From Dysgonomonas sp. ZJ279 (GTDB lineage: Bacteria > Bacteroidota > Bacteroidia > Bacteroidales > Dysgonomonadaceae), in the NCBI RefSeq assembly GCF_011039205.1, contig NZ_JAAKEL010000001.1, forward strand, positions 434,001 through 498,000: a stretch of 64,000 nucleotides of DNA. The letters run 5' to 3'. Below are positions 27,516 to 36,411 of the stretch, piece after piece (the first letter of the stretch is position 1; each line of letters opens with the position of its first letter). A program made the position numbers and the translations under genes. Under the pieces are notes generated by a model. That model had not been told where the DNA came from. It made no database searches and saw only the letters and a program-made list of their open reading frames with translations.

Positions 27516-28321
27516 AATGATAGTGTGATTAAGTCGAGAGGTGCTTTCAATGCATCCTCATTCCATAAATAAACCTCGCGGGGCGTATCTACAGGATTTA
27601 TATTTTTGATGTACTCTTGTAAAGTATGTTTTATTTCTTCTTCGGGCGATCCGGCAATATATAAATGATCGGTTAGCTGATCGAATCCGCACTGTTCCCA
27701 AAGCTTAAGGATAAAATAAACCAGATTGCTTGCAGGTTCACTTTCGTATGTTAGGCAATGAGTGAATTTTGAATTCTTGAAGCATATGATATCCAGTAGG
27801 TTGTTATGGAAATTCAGGAACATCTTGGAAGTGAGGCTTACCGATTTGCCCTTATCTCCAAACAAGTCTACTAACAAGCTTGTATGATGCGTGTATTTCG
27901 GATTGAATAAGCTACGCGACAGAAATTCATAGATATCTTCATCTATCTTGAACTGATTTACACAACTGTATTTTTCATTTTTATTCGATAATATACGTTC
28001 AGCTTTATCCGTATGAGTACGATTGTAAAGATCGATTTTTTCGTGTTCGCCGAAGTAGGCAGACGGGACAAAATCATATTCGGGAGAAACAATGATAACA
28101 TTCGTTTCCAGAAATTCCTGCGTAAGAAAATTGAAGTCGAAAATAATTCGCTGAATATTATTCAACAGTGTTATTTCGGTCGAAAATGTAGTATCCCGAA
28201 GACAAAAGCTTTTTCCGTAATTAGGTTCCGAGATAGAGAACATAAATCTGTTCGGTTCTATCCGGATAGATAAGATATATTTTTCTGATTGTCCGAGGTC
28301 TATATTTTCGGGTATAAACAT
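27512..28321 (-). CDS. DUF3822 family protein
   Basis: 269 aa. The family is recognised from YILSIRIEPNRFMFSI at about 14-29, the central VSPEYDFVPSAYF and the C-terminal YIAGSPEEEIKHTLQEYI. DUF3822 has a divided actin-like or ASKHA-type look and is nearly always beside rsmD in Bacteroidota. Its function is unknown. The 4-bp overlap with rsmD and the divergent helicase gene on the other side are the common order. Confidence 0.85.
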   Translation of the reverse strand: MFIPENIDLGQSEKYILSIRIEPNRFMFSISEPNYGKSFCLRDTTFSTEITLLNNIQRIIFDFNFLTQEFLETNVIIVSPEYDFVPSAYFGEHEKIDLYNRTHTDKAERILSNKNEKYSCVNQFKIDEDIYEFLSRSLFNPKYTHHTSLLVDLFGDKGKSVSLTSKMFLNFHNNLLDIICFKNSKFTHCLTYESEPASNLVYFILKLWEQCGFDQLTDHLYIAGSPEEEIKHTLQEYIKNINPVDTPREVYLWNEDALKAPLDLITLSL

Positions 28322-28340
28322 AATTGTTGTTTTATATCTA

Positions 28341-28377
28341 CAAATGTAGAAAAAGATATTTTTATAAGCTACTTTTG
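28341..28377. promoter_or_regulatory. Divergent -7 elements between DUF3822 and the RecD-like gene
   Basis: Minus-strand TACATTTG at 28348-28341 and plus-strand TACTTTTG at 28370-28377. Both match TAnnTTTG. The -33 boxes are not clear. The plus element lies 27 bp before the helicase ATG and argues against the upstream TTG starts. Confidence 0.45.
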
Positions 28378-28404
28378 ATATTCATTTCAATATCCCATGT
28401 TAGT

Positions 28405-29817
28405 ATGCTGAACGATTTTTTCCTTGACAAGATTAAAGATAATTTTCCTTTCGAGCCAACCGAAGAGCAGGGACAGGCTTTGACGAAAATTGTCGGGTTC
28501 TTATTCTTGCAAAAGGAAGAAACTTTATTCTTGCTCAAAGGTTATGCCGGAACAGGTAAGTCTTCGCTATTAGGTTCTTTGGTCAAAACAATGACCGAGT
28601 TCAAACAGAAAACCGTTTTGTTAGCCCCCACTGGTCGCGCGGCAAAAGTTTTTTCGGTTTATGCAAGCCATCCCGCATTTACCATCCATAAAAAAATATA
28701 CAGACAAAAGAAGTTTTCGGCCGAAGCCGGCTACTTCGCTTTGATGGATAACCTGCATAAAGATACACTATTTATTGTTGACGAGGCTTCTATGATAAGC
28801 AATAACGGATTGGATTCGTCCGTTTTCGGTACAGGGCGACTTTTGGACGATCTTATTCACTATGTATATTCGGGTGAAAACTGCCGTTTGCTCCTGATCG
28901 GCGATTCGGCACAGTTACCCCCGGTGATGGAGGAGGAGAGTCCTGCTTTGCAATTAGAGGTGCTCGAAGGCTATGGCTTGGAGGTTATGCACTCGATGCT
29001 GTCGCAGATCGTGCGACAAGCCGAAAGTTCGGGAATACTCTATAATGCAACGAATATAAGGAATATATTGAGGAAGGGTAAGACCGAAGCCTTTCCAAAA
29101 TTAAAACTTAAAGGCTTTTCGGATATTATCCGTATATCGGGCGAAGAGTTGATAGATGAAATATCGGCGGCTTACGATCGTGATGGAATAGAAAACACAA
29201 TGATTATCTCCCGATCTAACAAACGCTCGAATATATATAATCAAGGGGTGCGCAATCGTATTTTATACCGTGAAGAAGAAATTTCTTCGGGCGATCTGCT
29301 GATGATAAACAAAAATAATTATTTCTGGACAGAGAATGTAGAGGGTATAGAGTTCCTTGCAAATGGCGAAATTGTAGAAGTATTACGTGTTCGCCGCGAA
29401 CAGGAACTATACGGCTTTCGCTTCTGTGATGTTTTGGCCAGAAGTCTAGATTACGATATGGAAATCGAAGTAAAGATACTGATGGATACACTTTCTTCCG
29501 ATACGGCGACATTATCACGTGAGCGGTCGCAAGAATTGTTTCTGAATATACTCGAAGACTATTCCGATATATCGACCAAGGCGGGCAAGATGAAGAAACT
29601 GAAAGTCGATCCTTTCTTTAATGCTTTGCAGGTTAAGTTTGCTTATGCCGTCACTTGCCACAAAGCGCAGGGCGGTGAGTGGAACAATGTCTTTCTCGAT
29701 TTAGGCTATATTGCAGAAGAACATCTCGGTGTAAATTTTTATCGCTGGCTGTATACGGCGATTACACGAGCCAGCGATAAGTTATATCTGATAAATTTGG
29801 CAGACGATTTCTTATGA
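28405..29817 (+). CDS. RecD-like ATP-dependent DNA helicase (AAA, SF1)
   Basis: 470 aa from the ATG at 28405; the open frame to 28324 crosses the promoter and lacks family similarity. The helicase core shows FEPTEEQGQAL, Walker A GYAGTGKSSLLG near 48, LLAPTGRAAKVF (motif Ia), Walker B LFIVDEASMIS near 121 and GDSAQLPPV. The C-terminal UvrD-like segment has VTCHKAQGGEWNNVFLD. It probably works in DNA repair or recombination, without RecBC partners here. Its last 6 bp overlap the convergent esterase gene. Confidence 0.92.
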   Translation: MLNDFFLDKIKDNFPFEPTEEQGQALTKIVGFLFLQKEETLFLLKGYAGTGKSSLLGSLVKTMTEFKQKTVLLAPTGRAAKVFSVYASHPAFTIHKKIYRQKKFSAEAGYFALMDNLHKDTLFIVDEASMISNNGLDSSVFGTGRLLDDLIHYVYSGENCRLLLIGDSAQLPPVMEEESPALQLEVLEGYGLEVMHSMLSQIVRQAESSGILYNATNIRNILRKGKTEAFPKLKLKGFSDIIRISGEELIDEISAAYDRDGIENTMIISRSNKRSNIYNQGVRNRILYREEEISSGDLLMINKNNYFWTENVEGIEFLANGEIVEVLRVRREQELYGFRFCDVLARSLDYDMEIEVKILMDTLSSDTATLSRERSQELFLNILEDYSDISTKAGKMKKLKVDPFFNALQVKFAYAVTCHKAQGGEWNNVFLDLGYIAEEHLGVNFYRWLYTAITRASDKLYLINLADDFL

Positions 29818-30822
29818 ACCTAGTCCGTTTGCTCTAAGATAATCTTTAATTCCGAACTTCTTTTTCATTTCCCGTTTGTTTAAATCCTTTACATCTGTGT
29901 GTATTATCAGGTTTTGCTTTCCGATTACAAACTTATCTATAAAGGTATTGATCTCATTCAGATTTTCCGACATAGGCGTATTTGCTATCTCGTGTGCAGC
30001 ATTCTCGACGCTGTAGAAGTAATAAGGATATTTTTCTTTGCTTAGCTTTTCAGCAATATGCTTCGAACCGTAGAAGCCGAATTTGGTAAATATAATAGTC
30101 AGTTTATTATAGGGCACATTACTATCTGCATCACCATGAAACATAAGCATAGGAGATGGTTTCTCCTGCCATTTCAAATCTCCTTTTATGCTGAATATTG
30201 CTCCTGCAAAAGAAATAACTCCTGCATAGTTGAAATCTTCGGGCAGGCGTTTAGCCAATTCTGTATTATTGCTTATTTCGTATTCGCCATGCAGAACTGT
30301 GATAGCTCCCGCACTCGAGCCGCAACTGATTATTTTGTCTTTATCTATATTCCATTCTTGGGCATGTTGCAGAACGAAATTAGTTGCGTCAAACAGGTCT
30401 TCTACTGCTATTGTAATAGCATGATCCATAACTCCGACAGCTTCACGTCCACCCATTTTAGCTTTTTTGCCTGTTTGGGCTTCCTGCTTCTTGCCAGCTT
30501 CCAAAGCCATCTTGATACCTAAACGGTAATCGATAGAAACAACGGCATATCCTTTAGCTACCAGCTGATTGAAATAATCCACATATGCTTTCTGATCGCG
30601 TTCTCCGCTGGTGAATCCGCCACCGAAAACGAATATAATGCAAGGCTTCTGCCCTGTTATAGACGGTAAATCATATTTGTCGAGTCGCAGCGTGTCATTA
30701 CCTTTTATCGAGAAAATAAAGGTCTCCTTCTTTATCTCATCATCTTTTGTGAAATCGCTACCGAACGATGAGATACTGACTAGCAGTGCTAAGAATAGCG
30801 TATAAATGAATTTGTTTTTCAT
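29812..30822 (-). CDS. Exported alpha/beta hydrolase (carboxylesterase-like)
   Basis: 336 aa with signal peptide MKNKFIYTLFLALLVSISSFGS. The oxyanion-hole segment IFVFGGGFTSGERD (about 55), nucleophile elbow SCGSSAGAIT (Ser about 172), Asp in HGDADSNVPY and His in AAHEIA form a catalytic set of the BD-FAE/acetyl-esterase type. It probably hydrolyses small esters in the periplasm or at the surface, perhaps acetyl groups on polysaccharides (inference). It starts 2 bp after holA ends. Confidence 0.85.
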   Translation of the reverse strand: MKNKFIYTLFLALLVSISSFGSDFTKDDEIKKETFIFSIKGNDTLRLDKYDLPSITGQKPCIIFVFGGGFTSGERDQKAYVDYFNQLVAKGYAVVSIDYRLGIKMALEAGKKQEAQTGKKAKMGGREAVGVMDHAITIAVEDLFDATNFVLQHAQEWNIDKDKIISCGSSAGAITVLHGEYEISNNTELAKRLPEDFNYAGVISFAGAIFSIKGDLKWQEKPSPMLMFHGDADSNVPYNKLTIIFTKFGFYGSKHIAEKLSKEKYPYYFYSVENAAHEIANTPMSENLNEINTFIDKFVIGKQNLIIHTDVKDLNKREMKKKFGIKDYLRANGLGS

Positions 30823-30824
30823 AA

Positions 30825-31829
30825 CTAATGAGTTATTTTATATAACAGTTCTTTCAGTAATTGTCCGTCGGGGGTAGATACATTATCCACACCTTTGCAT
30901 TTCCCGTCGTATATTCTTAGCAAGCTAAGTATATTCATGCATTTGAAAGCATTGTAGTTGCGAAGTGCAGCTACATAATCTTTCGCTTGATATGGGTTTC
31001 TGAACCCCAATTCGGCAGCGATGCCGTTTTCCGATTTATCCTTTGCCCAATAGCAGATCATCAGATTGCTGAAAAAGTTGAATAGTACGACTAATGTTAC
31101 TATCAGCGGATTATTTTTCGGGTTACTTTCGAAGTAGTCGGCTATCTGATTCACCTTGAATGTATTCTTCTCGATAATGGCTTTCAGTAGCTCGAAGTTG
31201 TTGAAATCTTTGCTTATTCCTATATTTTGCTCTATCAGGTCGGCTGTTATCTGTGCCTGACCTTGCGGTAGTGTAATCAGCAGTTTCCCTATTTCATTCG
31301 TTAGTTTACTAAGATCGTTACCCAGATAGTCGGTCAGCATCTGTGCCGATTTCTGGTCTATTCTCAGCCCTTTAGTTCCAAGATAAGATGTAATAAAAGC
31401 AGGTATCTTATAATCGGGTATCTTTTTAGACTCGAGTACGACGCCATTCTTTTCTATCGTGGCCGATAATTTTTTTCGCTTATCGAGCGTTCCGTTTTTG
31501 TAGTTGAGTACAAGTATTGTAGTCGAGAGCGGATTTTTCGCATAAACCTCAAGTTCGTCTATCTTGCTTAAGCCTTGCGCTTCCTTGACTACTACAACCT
31601 GATAGTCTGACATCATCGGGTAACTGCGAGCCAATGTTATGACAGAAGGAACATCGGTCTCCATCCCATAAACAATAGTTTGATTGAAATCACGCTCGTC
31701 TTCGGGCAGAACGGTATTGATCAATAAATCTGTCAATTCATCGATATAATACGGTTCATCACCCATCAATAGGTAGATAGGCTTGAATCGTCTGGCCAGT
31801 ATGTCTGTTTTTATCTGCTCGAAACTCAT
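30825..31829 (-). CDS. holA: DNA polymerase III subunit delta
   Basis: 334 aa, correct length. The clamp-loader subunit opens the sliding clamp. The N terminus reads FKPIYLLMGDEPYYIDEL, followed by LLINTVLPEDERDFNQTI, ARSYPMMSDYQVVVVKEAQGL and a C-terminal helical collar domain. The Walker-type motif is degenerate, as expected for delta. It follows amn by 28 bp, a conserved pairing in Bacteroidales. Confidence 0.94.
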   Translation of the reverse strand: MSFEQIKTDILARRFKPIYLLMGDEPYYIDELTDLLINTVLPEDERDFNQTIVYGMETDVPSVITLARSYPMMSDYQVVVVKEAQGLSKIDELEVYAKNPLSTTILVLNYKNGTLDKRKKLSATIEKNGVVLESKKIPDYKIPAFITSYLGTKGLRIDQKSAQMLTDYLGNDLSKLTNEIGKLLITLPQGQAQITADLIEQNIGISKDFNNFELLKAIIEKNTFKVNQIADYFESNPKNNPLIVTLVVLFNFFSNLMICYWAKDKSENGIAAELGFRNPYQAKDYVAALRNYNAFKCMNILSLLRIYDGKCKGVDNVSTPDGQLLKELLYKITH

Positions 31830-31857
31830 ATTGGGATATTCATCTTGGATTTACTAT

Positions 31858-32628
31858 TTAGAAGCGTAGATGTTTAACCGTTTCACCGTTATTGATCAAT
31901 GTTTTCAACGACTTTATACCGATCAGCACATGTTCGTCGACGAAGTTCTGTGTCACAATATTGTCGCTTTTCTCAGTCTTTATACCGTCGGCTACCATCG
32001 GTTGATCCGATACGAGAAGTAAAGCACCGGTTGGTATCTGATTGGCAAATCCGCATGTAAATAGTGTAGCTGTTTCCATATCGACCGCCATAGCACGAAT
32101 CTTGCGCAGGTAGTCTTTGAAAGTGTCGTCATGCTCCCACACACGGCGGTTGGTTGTATAAACTGTTCCTGTCCAATAATCCTTATTGTGATTACGGATA
32201 GTCGACGATACCGATCTCAACAGGCTGAAAGCTGGCAGAGAAGGTACTTCGGGCGGATAATAATCGTTCGATGTCCCTTCGCCTCTGATAGCAGCAATAG
32301 GAAGTATATAGTCACCTAAGGCGTTGTGTTTTTTTATTCCACCGCATTTACCGAGAAATAGGACAGCTTGTGGCTGTACAGCACTCAATAGATCCATGAT
32401 AGTTGCAGCGTTGGCGCTACCCATCCCAAAATTGATAATGGTGATACCTTCCGCACTGGCATTAGGCATATTACTGTCTAAGCCCACGATAGGCACATTG
32501 AAATGATTGGCAAAAACTTCTACATATTTCGAAAAATTGGTAAGAAGTATATGTTTGGTAAATTGTTCCAATGGTCTCTTCGTGTAGCGAGGTAGCCAAT
32601 TTTCTACAATCTCTTGTTTTGTTTTCAT
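31858..32628 (-). CDS. amn: AMP nucleosidase
   Basis: 256 aa, cytosolic. It hydrolyses AMP to adenine and ribose 5-phosphate. The phosphorylase-like core shows INFGMGSANAATIMDLL, FLGKCGGIKKHNALGDYILP and MAVDMETATLF. It lacks the N-terminal domain of E. coli Amn, which is about 480 aa; this short form is the rule in Bacteroidota. It is the first gene of an amn-holA-esterase run. Confidence 0.9.
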   Translation of the reverse strand: MKTKQEIVENWLPRYTKRPLEQFTKHILLTNFSKYVEVFANHFNVPIVGLDSNMPNASAEGITIINFGMGSANAATIMDLLSAVQPQAVLFLGKCGGIKKHNALGDYILPIAAIRGEGTSNDYYPPEVPSLPAFSLLRSVSSTIRNHNKDYWTGTVYTTNRRVWEHDDTFKDYLRKIRAMAVDMETATLFTCGFANQIPTGALLLVSDQPMVADGIKTEKSDNIVTQNFVDEHVLIGIKSLKTLINNGETVKHLRF

Positions 32629-32723
32629 ATAAACTCTACTTTTGTTTAGAACGATCCTACTGTATACAAAAACAAAGATTACTCCGATTTGTTTTCATAG
32701 GATGCTTTTAACAAAGGTAGCAA

Positions 32724-33173
32724 ATGTTGAAGTTAAATTTACCCCCTTTCAATATAAATGTCAAAAAAATAGATGGTAAGTTATCTGTTTTTGATGAATT
32801 GAGGCGCAAGTATGTTGTGCTTACACCCGAGGAATGGGTAAGGCAGCATTTTATAAATTACCTGATTACAGAAAAGGGTTATCCCAAGTCTCTAATCTCG
32901 AACGAAATCCAGATTAATCTGAATCAGCAGAAAAAAAGGTGTGATACAGTGATTTACAGCCGTGAGCCATCTCCCTTGGTAATCGTAGAGTATAAAGCTC
33001 CCGAGGTGGTTATTACGCAAGATGTGTTTGATCAGATAGTGCGATATAATATAGTACTTAAGGTGCAGTATCTGATTGTCTCCAACGGTTTGAGCCATTA
33101 TTGCTGCAAAATGGATTATGTGAATCAGTCTTTTGAATACTTATCTGATATTCCTTCCTACAACGAACTATAA
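32724..33173 (+). CDS. Orphan type I restriction HsdR N-terminal domain protein
   Basis: 149 aa. It resembles only the nuclease-fold N-terminal domain (HSDR_N_2 type) of HsdR: YVVLTPEEWVRQHFINYLI, then ISNEIQINLNQQKKRCDTVIY and VIVEYKAPEVVITQDVFDQI. The PD-(D/E)XK pattern D...EYK is visible (RCDTVIY and IVEYK). No helicase part, HsdM or HsdS is present. The gene is conserved next to amn-holA in Bacteroidales, so it is probably a housekeeping nuclease-like protein, not a relic. Confidence 0.82.
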   Translation: MLKLNLPPFNINVKKIDGKLSVFDELRRKYVVLTPEEWVRQHFINYLITEKGYPKSLISNEIQINLNQQKKRCDTVIYSREPSPLVIVEYKAPEVVITQDVFDQIVRYNIVLKVQYLIVSNGLSHYCCKMDYVNQSFEYLSDIPSYNEL

Positions 33174-33220
33174 TAAATAAGTCGTTAGCATTACCACCAA
33201 CCAACTACAGTATTTTTATG

Positions 33221-33345
33221 TCATCCCGATACGTAGTGAGGGATCTGCTCAGCCTCCCCAACCCCTCCCAAGGAGGGGCTCTTGTATACTCTCTTTGTGT
33301 TCCTCCCCTTGGGGGAGGTTAAGAGGGGCTTTCAGTTCGGAATGA
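33221..33345. repeat. MITE-like nested palindromic intergenic element
   Basis: Near-perfect terminal inverted repeats TCATCCCGA (33221-33229) and TCGGAATGA (33337-33345) frame two GC-rich arms: CCTCCCCAACCCCTCCC... (33253 on) and TTCCTCCCCTTGGGGGAGG... (33300-33328), which pair with each other and within themselves. It is GC-rich in an AT-rich setting and has no reading frame. It lies between convergent genes. Confidence 0.65.
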
Positions 33346-33402
33346 TAAAACAGCCATTAGGATGGCAGATATGAGTCTAAACGTCAAAATATACTTAAAA
33401 AG

Positions 33403-33434
33403 AAAAAAGCACCTCGGACTGAGATGCTTTTTTT
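33403..33434. terminator. Bidirectional terminator between HsdR_N gene and secG
   Basis: 13-bp stem AAAAAAGCACCTC / GAGATGCTTTTTT with one G.U pair, loop GGACT, with A-tract and T-tract on the two sides. Confidence 0.85.
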
Positions 33435-33456
33435 TATGTTTTAACGAATACCAATA

Positions 33457-33840
33457 TTATTGATTTTCTGCCGGAGTTGTCGGTGTTGGAGTTGTTGTTT
33501 GACTCGGCGCAGGAGTTAGAGGTGCAGCACCCGGCATTCCTGTAGACATGTCAGGAGTAGTTGTAGCAGGAGTAGCTAGAGGAATCGTTTGGATTTCTGA
33601 TGCTGGTCCGGCAATTTGTTTAGGTGTTACCACCACATAAAGGATACTCATAACAATAATAAAGCTAGCTAATCCCCATGTTGCTTTTTCTAAGAAGTCA
33701 GTAGTTTTTCTAACTCCCATAATTGCATTTGAAGAAGAGAAGCCCGATGAAAGACCGCCACCTTTAGAATTTTGAACAAGAACTATTAATATAAGTACAA
33801 TAGCTGCTATAACAATTAATACAATAATTAGCGTATTCAT
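33457..33840 (-). CDS. secG: Protein translocase subunit SecG
   Basis: 127 aa. Two membrane helices (about 3-22 and 53-72) enclose VQNSKGGGLSSGFSSSNAIMGVRKTTDFLEKATW, the SecG signature region. The C-terminal 45 residues are Pro/Thr/Ala-rich and disordered, an extension common in Bacteroidota. It stabilises SecYE at the inner membrane. Its start overlaps the TPR gene stop by 4 bp. It is the last gene of the sigma54-activator/lptE/TPR/secG run. Confidence 0.94.
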   Translation of the reverse strand: MNTLIIVLIVIAAIVLILIVLVQNSKGGGLSSGFSSSNAIMGVRKTTDFLEKATWGLASFIIVMSILYVVVTPKQIAGPASEIQTIPLATPATTTPDMSTGMPGAAPLTPAPSQTTTPTPTTPAENQ

Positions 33841-34616
33841 TTTTTATCTTTGAATTTCGAATTTATAATCAGTTTTTCCAGAAAACTCAATTGGTCTGCA
33901 AAGTAAATATTTTTTTTCGGATAATTCAAACTTAAGTGTTTAATTATTTTATATGCTTTTTCGTACTTCCGCTGTTTTATGTATATTTTAGCCAAAGTCT
34001 CAGTAAAGAACATGTCGTCACTTAGTTCGTCATCTGTATCTACTTCCTTGCTTTCAGCTGTAATGGGTGCGTTAATACCTTCTTTGTCGATATGTATTTT
34101 TATACCGCCATCTTCTTTCGATCGTTCTATAAAAGAATCGATAATCACTTGATGTTTGAGCGGAATTGCCTCTTTCTCTGGCTCTTTTTGGATGTTTTCT
34201 TTAGGCTGAATCTCCAGATAAGTGAAATAATCGGTCGAAGCAAGGCTCGAATTGATCAAATTGTATTCAAATTCGGGGTCGTCATCGTTGTTATCCAGCG
34301 TATCGAAGAAAGCATTTAAGAGAATACTGGTCTTATCTTCGGATATTTCTTTTTTTCCTGTATGTGTGAAAAACTGGTCGTATTCTTCACTTAATATATA
34401 GTAAAAAAGAGCCTTTCTGTCGTTAACAAAGATTGCCAGACGGGTTAACTCCGATTTATATTCGTCATTATTGTATAAAAATAATGATTTAAGATAAGCA
34501 AAAATACCAATTTGAAAATAGGGATATTCATCAACAATGTTCCTTAAGCCTGCTATTTCAGAATCCGAGGGAACTTTGCTGTTATCTACCAATTGATTAA
34601 ATAGTTGAATATCCAT
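33837..34616 (-). CDS. Tetratricopeptide-type cytosolic protein
   Basis: 259 aa without signal or membrane segment. The C terminus (about 195-250) has a TPR-like pair of helices: FTETLAKIYIKQRKYEKAYKI followed by LSLNYPKKNIYFADQLSFL. The N terminus has similar helix pairs (FQIGIFAYLKSLFLY). The middle is acidic and low in complexity. It is conserved between lptE and secG in Bacteroidales. Its function is unknown; an assembly role for envelope proteins would fit the operon, but this is inference. Confidence 0.78.
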   Translation of the reverse strand: MDIQLFNQLVDNSKVPSDSEIAGLRNIVDEYPYFQIGIFAYLKSLFLYNNDEYKSELTRLAIFVNDRKALFYYILSEEYDQFFTHTGKKEISEDKTSILLNAFFDTLDNNDDDPEFEYNLINSSLASTDYFTYLEIQPKENIQKEPEKEAIPLKHQVIIDSFIERSKEDGGIKIHIDKEGINAPITAESKEVDTDDELSDDMFFTETLAKIYIKQRKYEKAYKIIKHLSLNYPKKNIYFADQLSFLEKLIINSKFKDKK

Positions 34617-34639
34617 ATGATTTTAAGTTGATAAAGGGA

Positions 34640-35146
34640 TTACCAATCAGACATTGTTGAGTTAAATATCTGATCGACAATTTCTTTTGTCAATTCTTCA
34701 ATCAGTGCGTCCTGTACTTCGGTTAGCATCTTGCTACTGTCAAAATCCTGGAATGCAGTAAATGTCTCTTCCTTATCTTGCGATGGGTCTACGTTATTTC
34801 TGAAACGCATTCTGACACTCATCGTCAAACGTGTTTCAGCCGCAAAGGCATCTGCCTGAACGGATAAAGGCATAAGGTCGTATTGAGTGACCTCTCCTTC
34901 TATTTCGAGATCGGGACTAACAGTCGTGAAAATCAGTTTGGTATTTCTATCGAATACATCTCTTATCCTGTCATTAAATACCTGTGTCAATGGTGGATAT
35001 ACAAGAGGTGCCTGATTCGGGAAATCTCTGATTTCGATTGTTTTGGTTTTTGAATAATCGAGTGATGCTCCGTTAAATTTATAAGATATGCTGCAAGCAT
35101 ACATCAGGAATGGGAGTACTATAAGCAATAATGCCGTTTTTTTCAT
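34640..35146 (-). CDS. lptE: LptE-family LPS-assembly lipoprotein
   Basis: 168 aa. Lipobox LMYAC (Cys 18) predicts an outer-membrane lipoprotein. The family reads SISYKFNGASLDY, then KTIEIRDFPNQAPLVYPPLTQVFNDRI and ITQYDLMPLS-type strands: a small alpha/beta fold that plugs LptD and delivers LPS to the surface. The start overlaps the sigma-54 activator stop by 4 bp. lptD is not in this window. Confidence 0.85.
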   Translation of the reverse strand: MKKTALLLIVLPFLMYACSISYKFNGASLDYSKTKTIEIRDFPNQAPLVYPPLTQVFNDRIRDVFDRNTKLIFTTVSPDLEIEGEVTQYDLMPLSVQADAFAAETRLTMSVRMRFRNNVDPSQDKEETFTAFQDFDSSKMLTEVQDALIEELTKEIVDQIFNSTMSDW

Positions 35147-36411
35147 AAATTTTCCAGGTTGTATTCTTTTATTTTCCGATAAAGTGTGCGTTCTGATATT
35201 TTCAGATCCTGAGCCGCATTTTTGCGTTTCCCATTATGACGTTCAAGTGCTCTTATTATCATATCTTTCTCTACATCTTGCAGTGAAAGTGTTTCTTCTT
35301 CGTAATCCCGTGCCTCCACAATATCAGAATCATCCACTTTGGATGACGATACTATGGCTGGCATATCCTCTTTGGTAGAGAGCGATGTATTCCTGTCGCT
35401 ACTAACAATGATAGGAGTGAGGGAACTTTCCGAATTATGCTTTATCGACGATGAAATGTCAGAAGGTTGTATATTTCCGGCAACAATATCGTGAACAATT
35501 TTCTTAAGGTCGTTCATATCCTTTTTCATATCGAACAGTACTTGATATAGGATTTCACGCTCGTTGTTAAAACTTTTAGAGTCGCTATGATCTTTTGTAC
35601 TTATCGGAATAAGTCCTACTTCGTTGGCAGGTAGGTATAATTTTAATATTTCGGAGGTAATATCACGTGCCTGCTCTATTACAGATATCTGTTCTGTAAT
35701 ATTTTTTAGCTGGCGAATATTCCCCGGCCAGTAATAATCCTTAAGTGTTTGCTTTGCAGCTTCTGTAAGGACAATCGGCGGCATGTTATATTTTTCCGCA
35801 CAATCACTGGCAAACTTTCTGAAAAGAAGCGGAATGTCTTCTTTTCTGTCCCTAAGGCATGGGATGCGGATAGGCACAGTGTTCAACCGATAATATAAGT
35901 CTTCACGGAATCGTCCGTGCTTTGTTGCGCTGATCATATCCAGATTGGTCGCAGCTACTACGCGAACATCTGTCTTTTCTACTTTCGACGAACCTACTTT
36001 AATGAATTCGCCTGTTTCTAATACACGCAGCAGACGAGCTTGTGTCGATAACGGCAATTCACCTACTTCATCAAGAAATAAAGTGCCTCCGTTAGCAACT
36101 TCAAAGTAACCTTTGCGTTCGCCGGTAGCACCGGTAAACGAACCTTTTTCGTGTCCGAATAGCTCCGAATCGATAGTACCTTCGGGTATAGAACCGCAGT
36201 TGACAGCAATATAGCTACCATGCTTACGGTGGCTATAATTATGTATTATTTGAGGGAAGCTTTCTTTGCCCACACCGCTTTCACCTGTAATAAGTACAGA
36301 CATATCGGTAGGAGCTACCTGAAGAGCTATATCGATAGCCCGGTTCAGTTCGGGATTATTTCCAATAATACCAAATCGCTGCTTTACTTGTAGAATATCA
36401 GGTTTCGCCAT
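35143..36411 (-). CDS. Sigma-54-dependent transcriptional activator without receiver domain
   Basis: 422 aa from the ATG at 36411. The AAA+ domain starts almost at once: Walker A GESGVGKES near 44, the sigma-54 contact loop GSFTGA near 93, Walker B GGTLFLDEVGEL near 113 and the arginine finger region DLYYRLNTVPIRIPCLRDR. The Fis-type HTH is at the C terminus (GKRKNAAQDLKISERTLYRK). A low-complexity linker of about 130 residues lies between. No receiver, PAS or GAF sensor domain is present, so control must be by abundance or a partner. It heads the lptE-TPR-secG run. Confidence 0.93.
   Translation of the reverse strand: MAKPDILQVKQRFGIIGNNPELNRAIDIALQVAPTDMSVLITGESGVGKESFPQIIHNYSHRKHGSYIAVNCGSIPEGTIDSELFGHEKGSFTGATGERKGYFEVANGGTLFLDEVGELPLSTQARLLRVLETGEFIKVGSSKVEKTDVRVVAATNLDMISATKHGRFREDLYYRLNTVPIRIPCLRDRKEDIPLLFRKFASDCAEKYNMPPIVLTEAAKQTLKDYYWPGNIRQLKNITEQISVIEQARDITSEILKLYLPANEVGLIPISTKDHSDSKSFNNEREILYQVLFDMKKDMNDLKKIVHDIVAGNIQPSDISSSIKHNSESSLTPIIVSSDRNTSLSTKEDMPAIVSSSKVDDSDIVEARDYEEETLSLQDVEKDMIIRALERHNGKRKNAAQDLKISERTLYRKIKEYNLENL

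Noticed and set aside
30058-30522. 154-codon plus-strand frame antisense to the esterase gene
   Set aside because: Composition mirrors the codons of the real gene on the other strand; no homology recognised.
32724-33173. Defence island (restriction system)
   Set aside because: Only an HsdR N-terminal domain is present, with housekeeping neighbours and no methylase or specificity gene.
33253-33328. CRISPR-like repeat
   Set aside because: The GC-rich arms are inverted, not direct repeats, and there are only two, with no spacer array or cas gene.
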